Translations under genes and position numbers: made by a program
Notes under the pieces: generated by a model
The model's database searches: none
Told to the model about the DNA's origin: nothing
The model's input: only the letters and a program-made list of their open reading frames with translations
Source of the DNA: Treponema sp.
Lineage (GTDB): Bacteria > Spirochaetota > Spirochaetia > Treponematales > Treponemataceae
NCBI GenBank assembly: GCA_024691265.1
Contig: JAILNT010000009.1
Coordinates: 1 to 6,249 of the forward strand
Length of the DNA stretch: 6,249 nt
Direction: 5' to 3'
Shown here: positions 1 to 6,063 of the stretch, in pieces
Layout of the letters: the number at the start of each line of letters is the position of its first letter
Numbering within the stretch: position 1 is the first letter of the stretch

Positions 1-1
1 A

Positions 2-184
2 ACTATAGATGAACAATTTCATGACTTAATTTATGTGTCAATGACAAGAGCTATGGAGTTACTTTATGTGTTTGTATTAGAAAAATCTCAAGAGAATGCA
101 AAAAAATATCCTCCTGCAAGTGCGATAACGGATTTACTTAAATTGATAAAAGAGGAATACAATGCTAATAACAAGGAATCCTGA
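2..184 (+). CDS. C-terminal end of an SF1 (UvrD/Rep-type) helicase, 5' truncated by the window
   Basis: An open frame enters from the left edge and stops at the TGA at 182-184, giving 60 residues. The segment LIYVSMTRAMELLYVF (residues 9-24 of the visible part) matches helicase motif VI of the UvrD/Rep/PcrA superfamily (typical form: LLYVALTRAKERLY). Its arginine contacts the ATP gamma-phosphate in this family. About 36 residues follow, mostly charged and probably helical, with no recognisable domain. The helicase is presumably a cytoplasmic, ATP-driven DNA translocase. The subfamily (repair UvrD/PcrA, NERD-linked, or a defence helicase such as GajB) cannot be decided from this tail. Its 3' end overlaps the next gene by 23 nt in another frame, which suggests an operon with coupled translation. 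The helicase superfamily call is fairly firm; the exact role is open. Confidence 0.72.
   Translation, partial: TIDEQFHDLIYVSMTRAMELLYVFVLEKSQENAKKYPPASAITDLLKLIKEEYNANNKES
151..156 (+). promoter_or_regulatory. Ribosome binding site of the LRR protein gene
   Basis: AGAGGA lies five bases before the ATG at 162, inside the 3' end of the helicase gene. An in-frame TAA at 147-149 rules out any start further upstream, so this site fixes the start codon. Its position within the upstream gene fits translational coupling. Confidence 0.7.
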
Positions 185-944
185 TGAAGCTCGGGAACTT
201 AGATTAGCTTCCCTTGTAGAGGCTAGTTGCGGTGCGATTCTTTTTCATATAATGGAACCTTATAGAAAATATGTAGATGTGTATAAGATAAAATCTACTT
301 CTAAAGCCCTGTCTGTGTGTATTTGCAATAATGATAGAATTGCTTGTGTACAACTTTCTGCTGATTTATCATGGGGACAGGGAACTGCGGAATTCCTTGA
401 AGCAATGGTTTTAGGGAATAAAGATTTAGAATATCTTGATAGACTTGCATATAAAAATAATGTTCATTTTTGTGATTGTAAAATACCGCTCAAAAATATA
501 TATAAGAATAAATTAGAGAGTATGGTACTATTTGCAACAAGTATTGCTGATAAAAATTTTATGGACTGCAAAGATTTGAAAAGTGTTACGTTTTCGTCTT
601 CAGTTGCAAATATTGGCTCATGGGCATTTTTTAATTGCAGTTCTTTATCAAATATAACGTTTTCATCTGGTTTGAAAGTTATAGAAAATTTATCTTTCTT
701 TAATTGCAAGAGTCTTACTGATGTTGAATTACCTTCATCTGTACAACGCCTTGGTTCTCATGCATTTTCTAATTGCAGTAATTTGGATAGTATTTTTATT
801 CCAAAATCTGTTAATTCTATAAACGGAAAATTATTAGAGGGGTGTTTGAAACTTAGGACAATATATATAAATGAAGGGTCTTACACTGAAAGATGGGCTA
901 AGGAACACCAATTATCTAACTTGCTTGTATATTCTGGAAATTAA
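162..944 (+). CDS. BspA/TpLRR-type leucine-rich repeat protein with unrecognised N-terminal domain
   Basis: The 260-residue protein has two halves. Residues 133-247 are five tandem repeats starting at 133, 156, 179, 202 and 225, an exact 23-residue period. Each has the LRR_5 pattern F-x-x-C-x-x-L-x-x-(I/V)-x-(F/L/I)-x-x-S/G-(V/L)-x-x-I/L. The fifth ends in a capping sequence (INEGSYTERWAKEH) of the kind common at the end of BspA-like proteins. Residues 1-125 are not repeat-like, contain several cysteines (23, 53, 55, 62, 104, 106), and match no family I recognise. There is no signal peptide, lipobox or transmembrane segment. The protein is therefore predicted to be cytoplasmic, unlike most BspA-type surface adhesins. 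The gene overlaps the upstream helicase gene and probably shares its transcript. A role in protein-protein contact is inferred from the repeats only; no function is assigned. Confidence 0.85.
   Translation: MLITRNPDEARELRLASLVEASCGAILFHIMEPYRKYVDVYKIKSTSKALSVCICNNDRIACVQLSADLSWGQGTAEFLEAMVLGNKDLEYLDRLAYKNNVHFCDCKIPLKNIYKNKLESMVLFATSIADKNFMDCKDLKSVTFSSSVANIGSWAFFNCSSLSNITFSSGLKVIENLSFFNCKSLTDVELPSSVQRLGSHAFSNCSNLDSIFIPKSVNSINGKLLEGCLKLRTIYINEGSYTERWAKEHQLSNLLVYSGN
558..902 (+). repeat. Five tandem 69-bp units encoding 23-residue leucine-rich repeats
   Basis: Units begin at 558, 627, 696, 765 and 834, each exactly 69 bp. The best conserved DNA is the start of units 2 to 4, around the Phe-x-Asn-Cys codons (TTTAATTGCA, TTTAATTGCA and TCTAATTGCA). 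The rest has diverged at the nucleotide level while keeping the protein pattern. These are old protein repeats rather than a recent DNA duplication. Confidence 0.8.
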
Positions 945-974
945 AACAAGCACCTCTGTGAGAAGTGCCTGTTT
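944..974. terminator. Bidirectional terminator hairpin between convergent genes
   Basis: AACAAGCACCTCT at 945-957 faces AGAAGTGCCTGTT at 961-973 across a three-base loop, and A944/T974 adds a further pair. Read on the plus strand, the stem has two A-C mismatches. Read on the minus strand, the same two positions become G-U wobbles, so the stem is unbroken. T-rich sequence follows on both sides. The hairpin lies between the LRR gene stop at 944 and the lyase gene stop at 984. It probably serves both genes and is better suited to the minus-strand one. Confidence 0.75.
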
Positions 975-983
975 ATTATTTCT

Positions 984-3044
984 TTATTTCAAATCTAAAT
1001 AACAAGGCTTAGAATTTTTACCATTATATTCTGCTGAATATAATGTTTCATTATTGTGAATTGTAAAAATATTTGGTAGTGGAACCTGTTGACTGTCAGC
1101 TCCCAAGTAATAACTCAGATTTGCAGGTTGATTATAATGGTTGTTTTGCCATGCAATAGCTTCTCTGTATGTTCTATCATGCATTAAAGTTGGGATACGA
1201 TATTCTGTAGGTATTTTTGTAGAATATATTCGTATTTCTTTATCATCTACTGTTCTTGTTATTATTTCTTCTCTCCAATCTCCCCATATATCTGCAATCA
1301 AGCAAGCATTACCTTTTGTACTATTATTTGTTGAGCAGCCTTCGGCAGTCCATATTGTTTCACTTATCTTCTTTTCCCAATTCCATTTTTGAACAGATGG
1401 TGTGTGACCGTCTTCTGTATAATCAAATAATTCAGAAAGTAAATCTCCGTCCCAATATAATTTTGCATTCATAGATACAGGTGCATTCAGAACGGCTTTA
1501 CCTTTTAATTCTGCTGGAATACCTGCTATAAGTTCTCCCTTTAGAGATAGAAGCGGAGTTCCTGCAGCTCCCCATACTTCCCAGCCAGGATAGTTAGGAT
1601 CTATATCAGCTGCACGAGAACGACCTGTATCTTTTGGTTTTGTAAAACCATATAAAACTTGACCTGTAAGGGCATCATGTAATTCTATATTTGTAGGAAG
1701 ATTCTTTGTTTCATGACAAGCCCATACAAGATAACCTTTGTAGTCTTTAGTCATAATAGCAACATCAAAAGCATCTCCGTGTCCAAGTTTTACATCATTT
1801 ACATTTGTTGCATATAAGCATTTACCATCATCATCAATTGCCATTGAACCTGACAATATTTCATCTTTATTGTCAAAATCAATATCTGCTACTGTAATAC
1901 TATGATAGCCGGCTCCATAAGTATTATTTGGAGTACTTTCTGCATCTATAGGTAAAAGCCAGCGGTTTATAAATTTTTCTCCGTCAAAATCCCATGCTGC
2001 AGCACCTACTGCATTCCAAGCACCTCTTACATGTACTATACTAGGATTTTTGCCGCCTAACATTGCAGGTGTAAGGAGGTAGTGGCTAGCTCTTTTTACG
2101 TTTCTGCTATCACCTTCCTTGAAATTTCCCCATGGCTGTAAAGGTTCCCTTGTAGGAAGAAGCTCTGTTCGTGCTATTTCTTTTCCAGTTAAGCCGTCAT
2201 ATGCGGAAAGAAATTCTGGACCTTCTGAAAGATATTGTCTGTCTTTGAATTTTACTATTGAATACTCATAATTAGTTTTTCCATCGTTATTTGTATCTCC
2301 AATAATTACTCCTGTTCCGTCTGTGGTGCCTTCAAAAGACCTTGTTACGATTTCTGCTTTTCCATCACCATCAAAATCATATACAAGGAAGTTTATATCA
2401 ATTTCACAAATTTCATTTGGCCCAATATTTATAGTCCAAAGATAGCTACCATCTAATCTATATGCTTCAATAATTGGATAACATTTTCTTGTTGTAATAT
2501 CCATATCTTTAGGATTTCGTCTTACAACTATTTCGTATTCGCCATCTCCATCTAAATCTCCGATGCTTGCATCATAAATTGTATAGTCGCAATCAGGATA
2601 TTCTTTTACAGGAAATGAAATATAATCTTTGCTTTGTGTTTTTGCAGTGTAAGCCTCTTTTTTTATTTCTTTCCCATCTAAAAAGGGAATAACAGTATAT
2701 TCTTTACCTTTTTTCTTTTTATCTAAAAAATTTGTGATAGATATAGGTTTTTTTGTTAATTTCTTTCCATCTCTATATACATTAAATTTTATATCTTTTG
2801 CATCTGTTCCTAAAAATCTCCAGCTTACAAATACGCCTTTTTCAGTTGGAATAGCAGAAACACCTCTAGAAAGATATTCAGCTCTTTCCGGTATTAATTC
2901 AAAGTTTGAAAGCTTTTTATCTATATTACTTTCTAGTTCTTTTTGATTGATTTCAGTTTTGTAATCTGCTTTTATAGATATTTCTTGAGCAGTTAAAAGA
3001 CCCGATAGAAACAATAATGTTGGTAATAGTATGTTCTTTTTCAT
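984..3044 (-). CDS. Secreted rhamnogalacturonan lyase, polysaccharide lyase family 11
   Basis: This 686-residue enzyme is predicted to cleave the Rha-GalA backbone of rhamnogalacturonan I (pectin) by beta-elimination outside the cytoplasm. Residues 1-19 form a signal peptide (MKKN, hydrophobic core, likely cut after Ala19); there is no lipobox. Residues 53-91 carry the family start pattern (PERAEYLSRGV, VFVSWRFLGTD, FNVYRDG), typical of the N-terminal beta-sandwich. A beta-propeller follows with calcium-type loops DLDGDGEYE (163-171), DFDGDGKAE (223-231), DTNNDGKTN (250-258) and DIDFDNKDE (387-395). Other PL11 marks are LGHGDA (420-425), DIWGDWREE (585-593) and MHDRTYREAIAW (621-632), followed by YNQP and SYYLG. 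Compared with Bacillus YesW, it has about 30 extra residues after the signal peptide and a tail of about 36 residues. No transporter or other pectinase is adjacent. No Shine-Dalgarno sequence precedes the ATG. The family call is firm; endo- versus exo-action is not determined. Confidence 0.93.
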   Translation of the reverse strand: MKKNILLPTLLFLSGLLTAQEISIKADYKTEINQKELESNIDKKLSNFELIPERAEYLSRGVSAIPTEKGVFVSWRFLGTDAKDIKFNVYRDGKKLTKKPISITNFLDKKKKGKEYTVIPFLDGKEIKKEAYTAKTQSKDYISFPVKEYPDCDYTIYDASIGDLDGDGEYEIVVRRNPKDMDITTRKCYPIIEAYRLDGSYLWTINIGPNEICEIDINFLVYDFDGDGKAEIVTRSFEGTTDGTGVIIGDTNNDGKTNYEYSIVKFKDRQYLSEGPEFLSAYDGLTGKEIARTELLPTREPLQPWGNFKEGDSRNVKRASHYLLTPAMLGGKNPSIVHVRGAWNAVGAAAWDFDGEKFINRWLLPIDAESTPNNTYGAGYHSITVADIDFDNKDEILSGSMAIDDDGKCLYATNVNDVKLGHGDAFDVAIMTKDYKGYLVWACHETKNLPTNIELHDALTGQVLYGFTKPKDTGRSRAADIDPNYPGWEVWGAAGTPLLSLKGELIAGIPAELKGKAVLNAPVSMNAKLYWDGDLLSELFDYTEDGHTPSVQKWNWEKKISETIWTAEGCSTNNSTKGNACLIADIWGDWREEIITRTVDDKEIRIYSTKIPTEYRIPTLMHDRTYREAIAWQNNHYNQPANLSYYLGADSQQVPLPNIFTIHNNETLYSAEYNGKNSKPCYLDLK

Positions 3045-3051
3045 AATTATC

Positions 3052-3080
3052 AGAATAAGTCACAATTTTACAAAACGCAA
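3052..3080 (-). promoter_or_regulatory. Possible promoter of the rhamnogalacturonan lyase gene
   Basis: On the minus strand, TTGCGT (3075-3080) and TATTCT (3052-3057) are 17 bases apart, with 3/6 and 4/6 matches to sigma-70 consensus. The -10 box ends only seven bases before the ATG, so transcription would begin at or next to the start codon. That would give an almost leaderless mRNA and would fit the absence of a Shine-Dalgarno sequence. The match is weak. The strongest argument for some promoter here is the terminator just upstream, at 3092-3130. Confidence 0.25.
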
Positions 3081-3091
3081 ATATTTTAAAT

Positions 3092-3130
3092 AAAAAAAAT
3101 GAGGATAAGTAAATTTTAAGCTTATCCTCA
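3092..3130 (-). terminator. Intrinsic terminator of the flavin reductase gene
   Basis: On the minus strand, TGAGGATAAG (3130-3121) pairs perfectly with CTTATCCTCA (3109-3100) across an 11-base loop. It is followed at once by eight T (3099-3092). A ten-pair stem plus a T run is a textbook rho-independent terminator. It starts about 27 bases after the reductase stop codon and should separate the reductase transcript from the lyase gene downstream. Confidence 0.92.
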
Positions 3131-3157
3131 TTAATTGTGTTTATATTTCTCTAGGAA

Positions 3158-5053
3158 TTAGAGACTTAATTCTTTTGCATAAGAAGCTGCACTTTCTCCA
3201 GCAATGCGACCTGATGTCCATGCAAAACCTGAAGCCATTCCTTCATATGGAGGATAACTTCTTGGAGAATAATAACCTCCTGCATTTGCTCCTGCTGCAT
3301 AAAGACCAGGAATTGGCTTATATGTGTTTATATCAAGAACAGCAAGATTTTCATCAACCTTTACTCCTCCTACTGTTCCAAGGAATACAGCACGGCAATC
3401 AAATGCATAGAAAGGTCCATCTGATACTGCAAAACGAAGATTTTCAGAACTTTTGCCATAATCTGAATCTTTTTTATTTGCAACCATAGAATTATAGCGT
3501 TCAACGTTACTTGTAAAGTCTTTTTCATTGAAACCAACAGCCTTTGCAAGTTCTGAAAGACTATTTGCTTTCCATGCAGTTTTTCCTTTTATAGCTTTTT
3601 CTGCAAGCTCTGTGAAATTTCCTCCATTCTTACTAGGGCCTGGTCCTGAATAAGAAAGGCGGAGAGTATTTCCATTTGTATAGCTGTCTAGAGTTGCCTG
3701 GTCAACAACAATAAAATATCTTCCTCCTGCTGCATGCCCTACATTTGCCCACCATACAGTGTCATATACAGCATCTTCATTTGCAAAACGACTTCCTGAT
3801 GCATCAACCCAAAGAAGAGGAGATTGCAAAAGCCATGTAAGTGCTGAATCTGAATAACCTGCAAGTTGTTCTTCACTAGATTCTTGTGCAACCTCAGATT
3901 CTGCTAGTTGGCAACCATGTAAAAGAGGAGAGGCGTCCCAATTTTTAGCACCAATTTTTACCATAGCATCAAGACCTTCTCCATTACTTGGCATTCCAAT
4001 GCTGTTCAAGTATGGTGTTTGAGCTTCTTTCTTTACTCGCTCTACATCGCCTCCAAAGCCACCTGTTGCAACGACTACGGCTTTTGCATGTACAGTAAGC
4101 TTACCACCATCTTCTTTTTCTGCAATACAGCCTGTTACTTTTCCATTCTCATAAATTAAATCTGTGAAGCGGGTATTTGTACGGAGTTTTGCACCCATCT
4201 TTTCAAGGTTTGCATAAATTTTATCAAAACCTTCTGTTGAATTTCTATACTTATGATAGCTAAATCCCTTATAAGGATCTCCTTCGTGTGCAAATTGAGT
4301 TGTCTTTTCCTGGAGGTAAATATCCATACCATATTTCTCAAGCCATTCTACTGTACTTGCAGATTTCTCAATTATTGCACGGGTTAGAGGACCATTTGAA
4401 AGATAATTGTTAGCTTCTATAGCTTTTTGTACTGCAGTTGAAACATCTACAGACCAATTATTATCTTTATAAAGTTTAGATTCTTTCTGCCATTTTGTAC
4501 CAATTGCAAAAAATCCTGATGAAAGACGAGTATTACCACCATAACTAGGTAATTTTTCAAGAATAAGAACGTCTAAACCTTGTTCTGCTGCTGCAAGAGC
4601 GGCACCTGTACCACCACCACCTGCACCTGCAATTACAACATCAACAGTTACTTCTTCATCAGCCCCATTTTTTGCAACTTTCTTGTTATAATTTTCGATA
4701 TTTGCACCAGAAGCTGCAAGAGCTGCTTTTGTAGCTGCAAGAACGGCATTACTTGTAAATGTAGCACCTGATATAACATCTACAGCAAAGCTTTGATTTT
4801 TTATAATGCTTTCAGCAAGCTTTGGAGCTGCTTCCTGTCCAACACTAGGAGTTTCTTTTTCAGCATTAATGTCAACTTTTGTAATTTTTCCAGTTTCATC
4901 TAAAGAAAGATTTACAGTTACATCTCCCCCGAAACCTTTTTCTGTAGCTGAATAAGTACCAGCTTTTACTGTTTTTGTTCCACAGCTTGTCATTATCAAT
5001 GAAAGTGATAAAACTGCAGAAGTTAAGAACTTTGTAGTTGTCCTTCCTATCAA
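3158..5053 (-). CDS. Lipid-anchored FMN/FAD reductase of the fumarate/urocanate reductase-like family, substrate unknown
   Basis: The 631-residue protein begins at a TTG preceded by a strong GGAGG; the next Met is at residue 21, inside the signal peptide. Residues 1-24 are a lipoprotein signal ending in Met-Thr-Ser-Cys24, so the enzyme should be anchored outside the cytoplasmic membrane. An FMN-binding domain (about 32-113) carries DVISGATFTS (92-101), the motif in which ApbE attaches FMN to the Thr of SGAT (Thr98). The FAD domain has GAGGGGTG (143-150), GGNTRLSSG (172-180), VVVATGGFGG (326-335) and GLYAAG (583-588). There is no CxxCH haem motif. Compared by eye with Shewanella flavocytochrome c3, His379 keeps His365. 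Tyr430 stands where catalytic acid Arg402 should be, and Gly559 where His504 should be. Arg598 is near Arg544 but one position off. It is therefore probably a reductase for some acceptor other than fumarate. No electron donor or ApbE gene is adjacent. The family is firm; the substrate is unknown. Confidence 0.9.
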   Translation of the reverse strand: MIGRTTTKFLTSAVLSLSLIMTSCGTKTVKAGTYSATEKGFGGDVTVNLSLDETGKITKVDINAEKETPSVGQEAAPKLAESIIKNQSFAVDVISGATFTSNAVLAATKAALAASGANIENYNKKVAKNGADEEVTVDVVIAGAGGGGTGAALAAAEQGLDVLILEKLPSYGGNTRLSSGFFAIGTKWQKESKLYKDNNWSVDVSTAVQKAIEANNYLSNGPLTRAIIEKSASTVEWLEKYGMDIYLQEKTTQFAHEGDPYKGFSYHKYRNSTEGFDKIYANLEKMGAKLRTNTRFTDLIYENGKVTGCIAEKEDGGKLTVHAKAVVVATGGFGGDVERVKKEAQTPYLNSIGMPSNGEGLDAMVKIGAKNWDASPLLHGCQLAESEVAQESSEEQLAGYSDSALTWLLQSPLLWVDASGSRFANEDAVYDTVWWANVGHAAGGRYFIVVDQATLDSYTNGNTLRLSYSGPGPSKNGGNFTELAEKAIKGKTAWKANSLSELAKAVGFNEKDFTSNVERYNSMVANKKDSDYGKSSENLRFAVSDGPFYAFDCRAVFLGTVGGVKVDENLAVLDINTYKPIPGLYAAGANAGGYYSPRSYPPYEGMASGFAWTSGRIAGESAASYAKELSL

Positions 5054-5060
5054 TTTATTA

Positions 5061-5065
5061 CCTCC
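5061..5065 (-). promoter_or_regulatory. Strong ribosome binding site that sets a TTG start
   Basis: On the minus strand, GGAGG lies seven bases before TTG (5053-5051). The spacing is ideal, and no ATG lies in frame between this site and residue 21. It identifies TTG as the reductase start and gives the protein a complete signal peptide. Confidence 0.85.
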
Positions 5066-5083
5066 GGAATAACTGTATACTCT

Positions 5084-5111
5084 ATTCTAAAAAGCAGATT
5101 TTACAAGTCGA
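5084..5111 (-). promoter_or_regulatory. Candidate sigma-70 promoter of the flavin reductase gene
   Basis: On the minus strand, TCGACT (5111-5106, 4/6 match to -35) and TAGAAT (5089-5084, 5/6 match to -10) are separated by 16 bases. Transcription would begin near 5077, leaving a leader of about 24 nt that contains the GGAGG site. A GATTTT direct repeat overlaps the -35 side. The match is by eye only. Confidence 0.5.
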
Positions 5112-5115
5112 TTTT
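5097..5115. promoter_or_regulatory. Candidate regulator-binding direct repeat in the divergent region
   Basis: GATTTT occurs at 5097-5102 and again at 5110-5115, a 13-bp period with ACAAGTC between. The pair covers the proposed -35 box of the reductase promoter. Direct repeats next to -35 boxes are the usual arrangement for AraC-family binding sites, though those half-sites are often longer and about 21 bp apart. In an AT-rich region such short repeats can arise by chance. Confidence 0.3.
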
Positions 5116-5154
5116 TTATTGTCTAAGAAGTGGTTTTTTTTTGGATTAGTTTAT

Positions 5155-6063
5155 ATGATATTTTTTATGAATGATTTCAATGCATTTAATATGAGTTTTG
5201 AAACTCTAAAAAATATTCGTGAAAATAAATCTGATAAAGATAAACTTTGTTATGAATTACAGTATTATAATAAAAATAATTATAAAAGCTTTATTCATAA
5301 AAGCAGTTTTGTCAGTTGTTTATGTCCTCTTGCTTCTATAAATATTGAAACAGACGGGAAAACTTTAGCTTGTAATGCCGGAAATATACTACTTTTTCAT
5401 GAGCCTGCAACTTTTAGCATTGAAAACATAAAGACTGATGATGGTGTGTTTGTTCTTAATTTAAAAAAGGATTTTTTCGATACAATTTTTATATCTCAAA
5501 TAGTAGATTGCCCTATTTTTTATGATTTTGTCAGGCTTCCTGAAAATGAAAAATCAAGCAGTCAGTATTTATTTTTTGATTGTTCTTTTTTTTCTCCTGT
5601 TGGTATGATTGCCCAGGTTCTTTTTCATCAATCTTCATATACTGAAATAAAAGACATAAAATCTGTAAGAAGTGCATGTACACTTTTTTTTACAGAATTG
5701 CATAGATGTCATCAAAAAACTTTACTTGTTTGTGAATCTTCTATGATGCCACAGTATGAGGCAGGACGCTTTTTAAAATATATGGCTGATAATTATCGTT
5801 ATGTAACACTTGAAATAGCTGCAAGGCATTTTGGTTATAATACATCATATTTTTCTGTGTTGTTTAAAAAACTTGAAAATACAACCTTTTCAAAAAAATT
5901 GCAGGAGATAAGAATCGAACAGGCAAAACGCTTCCTTCTTACAACATCTCTTTCTGTTGAAGAAATAATAGAGCTAGTTGGTTTTTCAGAAAAAAGTTAT
6001 TTCCATAAAACTTTTAAGCTTTTAGTCGGTCTTACTCCTGGTGAATATCGAAAAATCAGATGA
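5155..6063 (+). CDS. AraC-family transcriptional regulator
   Basis: From the ATG at 5155 the protein has 302 residues, close to the usual AraC length. The C-terminal 100 residues hold the two helix-turn-helix units. The first is around residues 217-262 (VTLEIAARHFGYNTSYFSVLFKK, given in part: LEIAARHFGYNTSYFS). The second is around 267-302 (VEEIIELVGFSEKSYFHKTF, then GLTPGEYRK), a clear family signature. The N-terminal 200 residues look like a divergent sensing domain of mixed beta strands with many Phe, Tyr and Cys; its ligand is unknown. The gene is divergent from the flavin reductase, whose promoter region it shares, so control of that gene is the simplest inference. The start is uncertain. 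ATG 5155 has a weak GGA nine bases upstream, whereas ATG 5167 (298 residues) and ATG 5191 have no visible ribosome site. The last 8 bp overlap the convergent EcfT gene. Confidence 0.88.
   Translation: MIFFMNDFNAFNMSFETLKNIRENKSDKDKLCYELQYYNKNNYKSFIHKSSFVSCLCPLASINIETDGKTLACNAGNILLFHEPATFSIENIKTDDGVFVLNLKKDFFDTIFISQIVDCPIFYDFVRLPENEKSSSQYLFFDCSFFSPVGMIAQVLFHQSSYTEIKDIKSVRSACTLFFTELHRCHQKTLLVCESSMMPQYEAGRFLKYMADNYRYVTLEIAARHFGYNTSYFSVLFKKLENTTFSKKLQEIRIEQAKRFLLTTSLSVEEIIELVGFSEKSYFHKTFKLLVGLTPGEYRKIR

Noticed and set aside
1141..1474. Two overlapping plus-strand open frames inside the lyase gene
   Set aside because: They are antisense to conserved PL11 motifs, which explains the open reading; no start signals are visible.
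3175..3489. 104-codon open frame on the plus strand rich in Leu and Gln
   Set aside because: It lies wholly antisense to the C-terminal FAD motifs of the reductase, has low-complexity composition and no ribosome site.
4580..4771. Cysteine-rich small open frame on the plus strand, antisense to the reductase
   Set aside because: Its Cys and Thr codons are the reverse complement of Ala- and Gly-rich stretches in the reductase FAD motif. It has no ribosome site or independent support.
3158..5053. Classification of the reductase as a flavocytochrome
   Set aside because: No CxxCH haem-binding motif is present; the N-terminal domain is FMN-binding.
5076..5081. TATACT as the -10 box of the AraC gene
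   Set aside because: It is a 5/6 match, but no -35 box is seen 16-18 bases upstream, and the leader would be long. It could be real, but there is not enough support to list it.
5038..5154. TTG at 5038 as the start of the AraC gene
   Set aside because: It would overlap the reductase start, has no ribosome site, and would add 39 residues of hydrophobic, non-family sequence translated from the promoter region.
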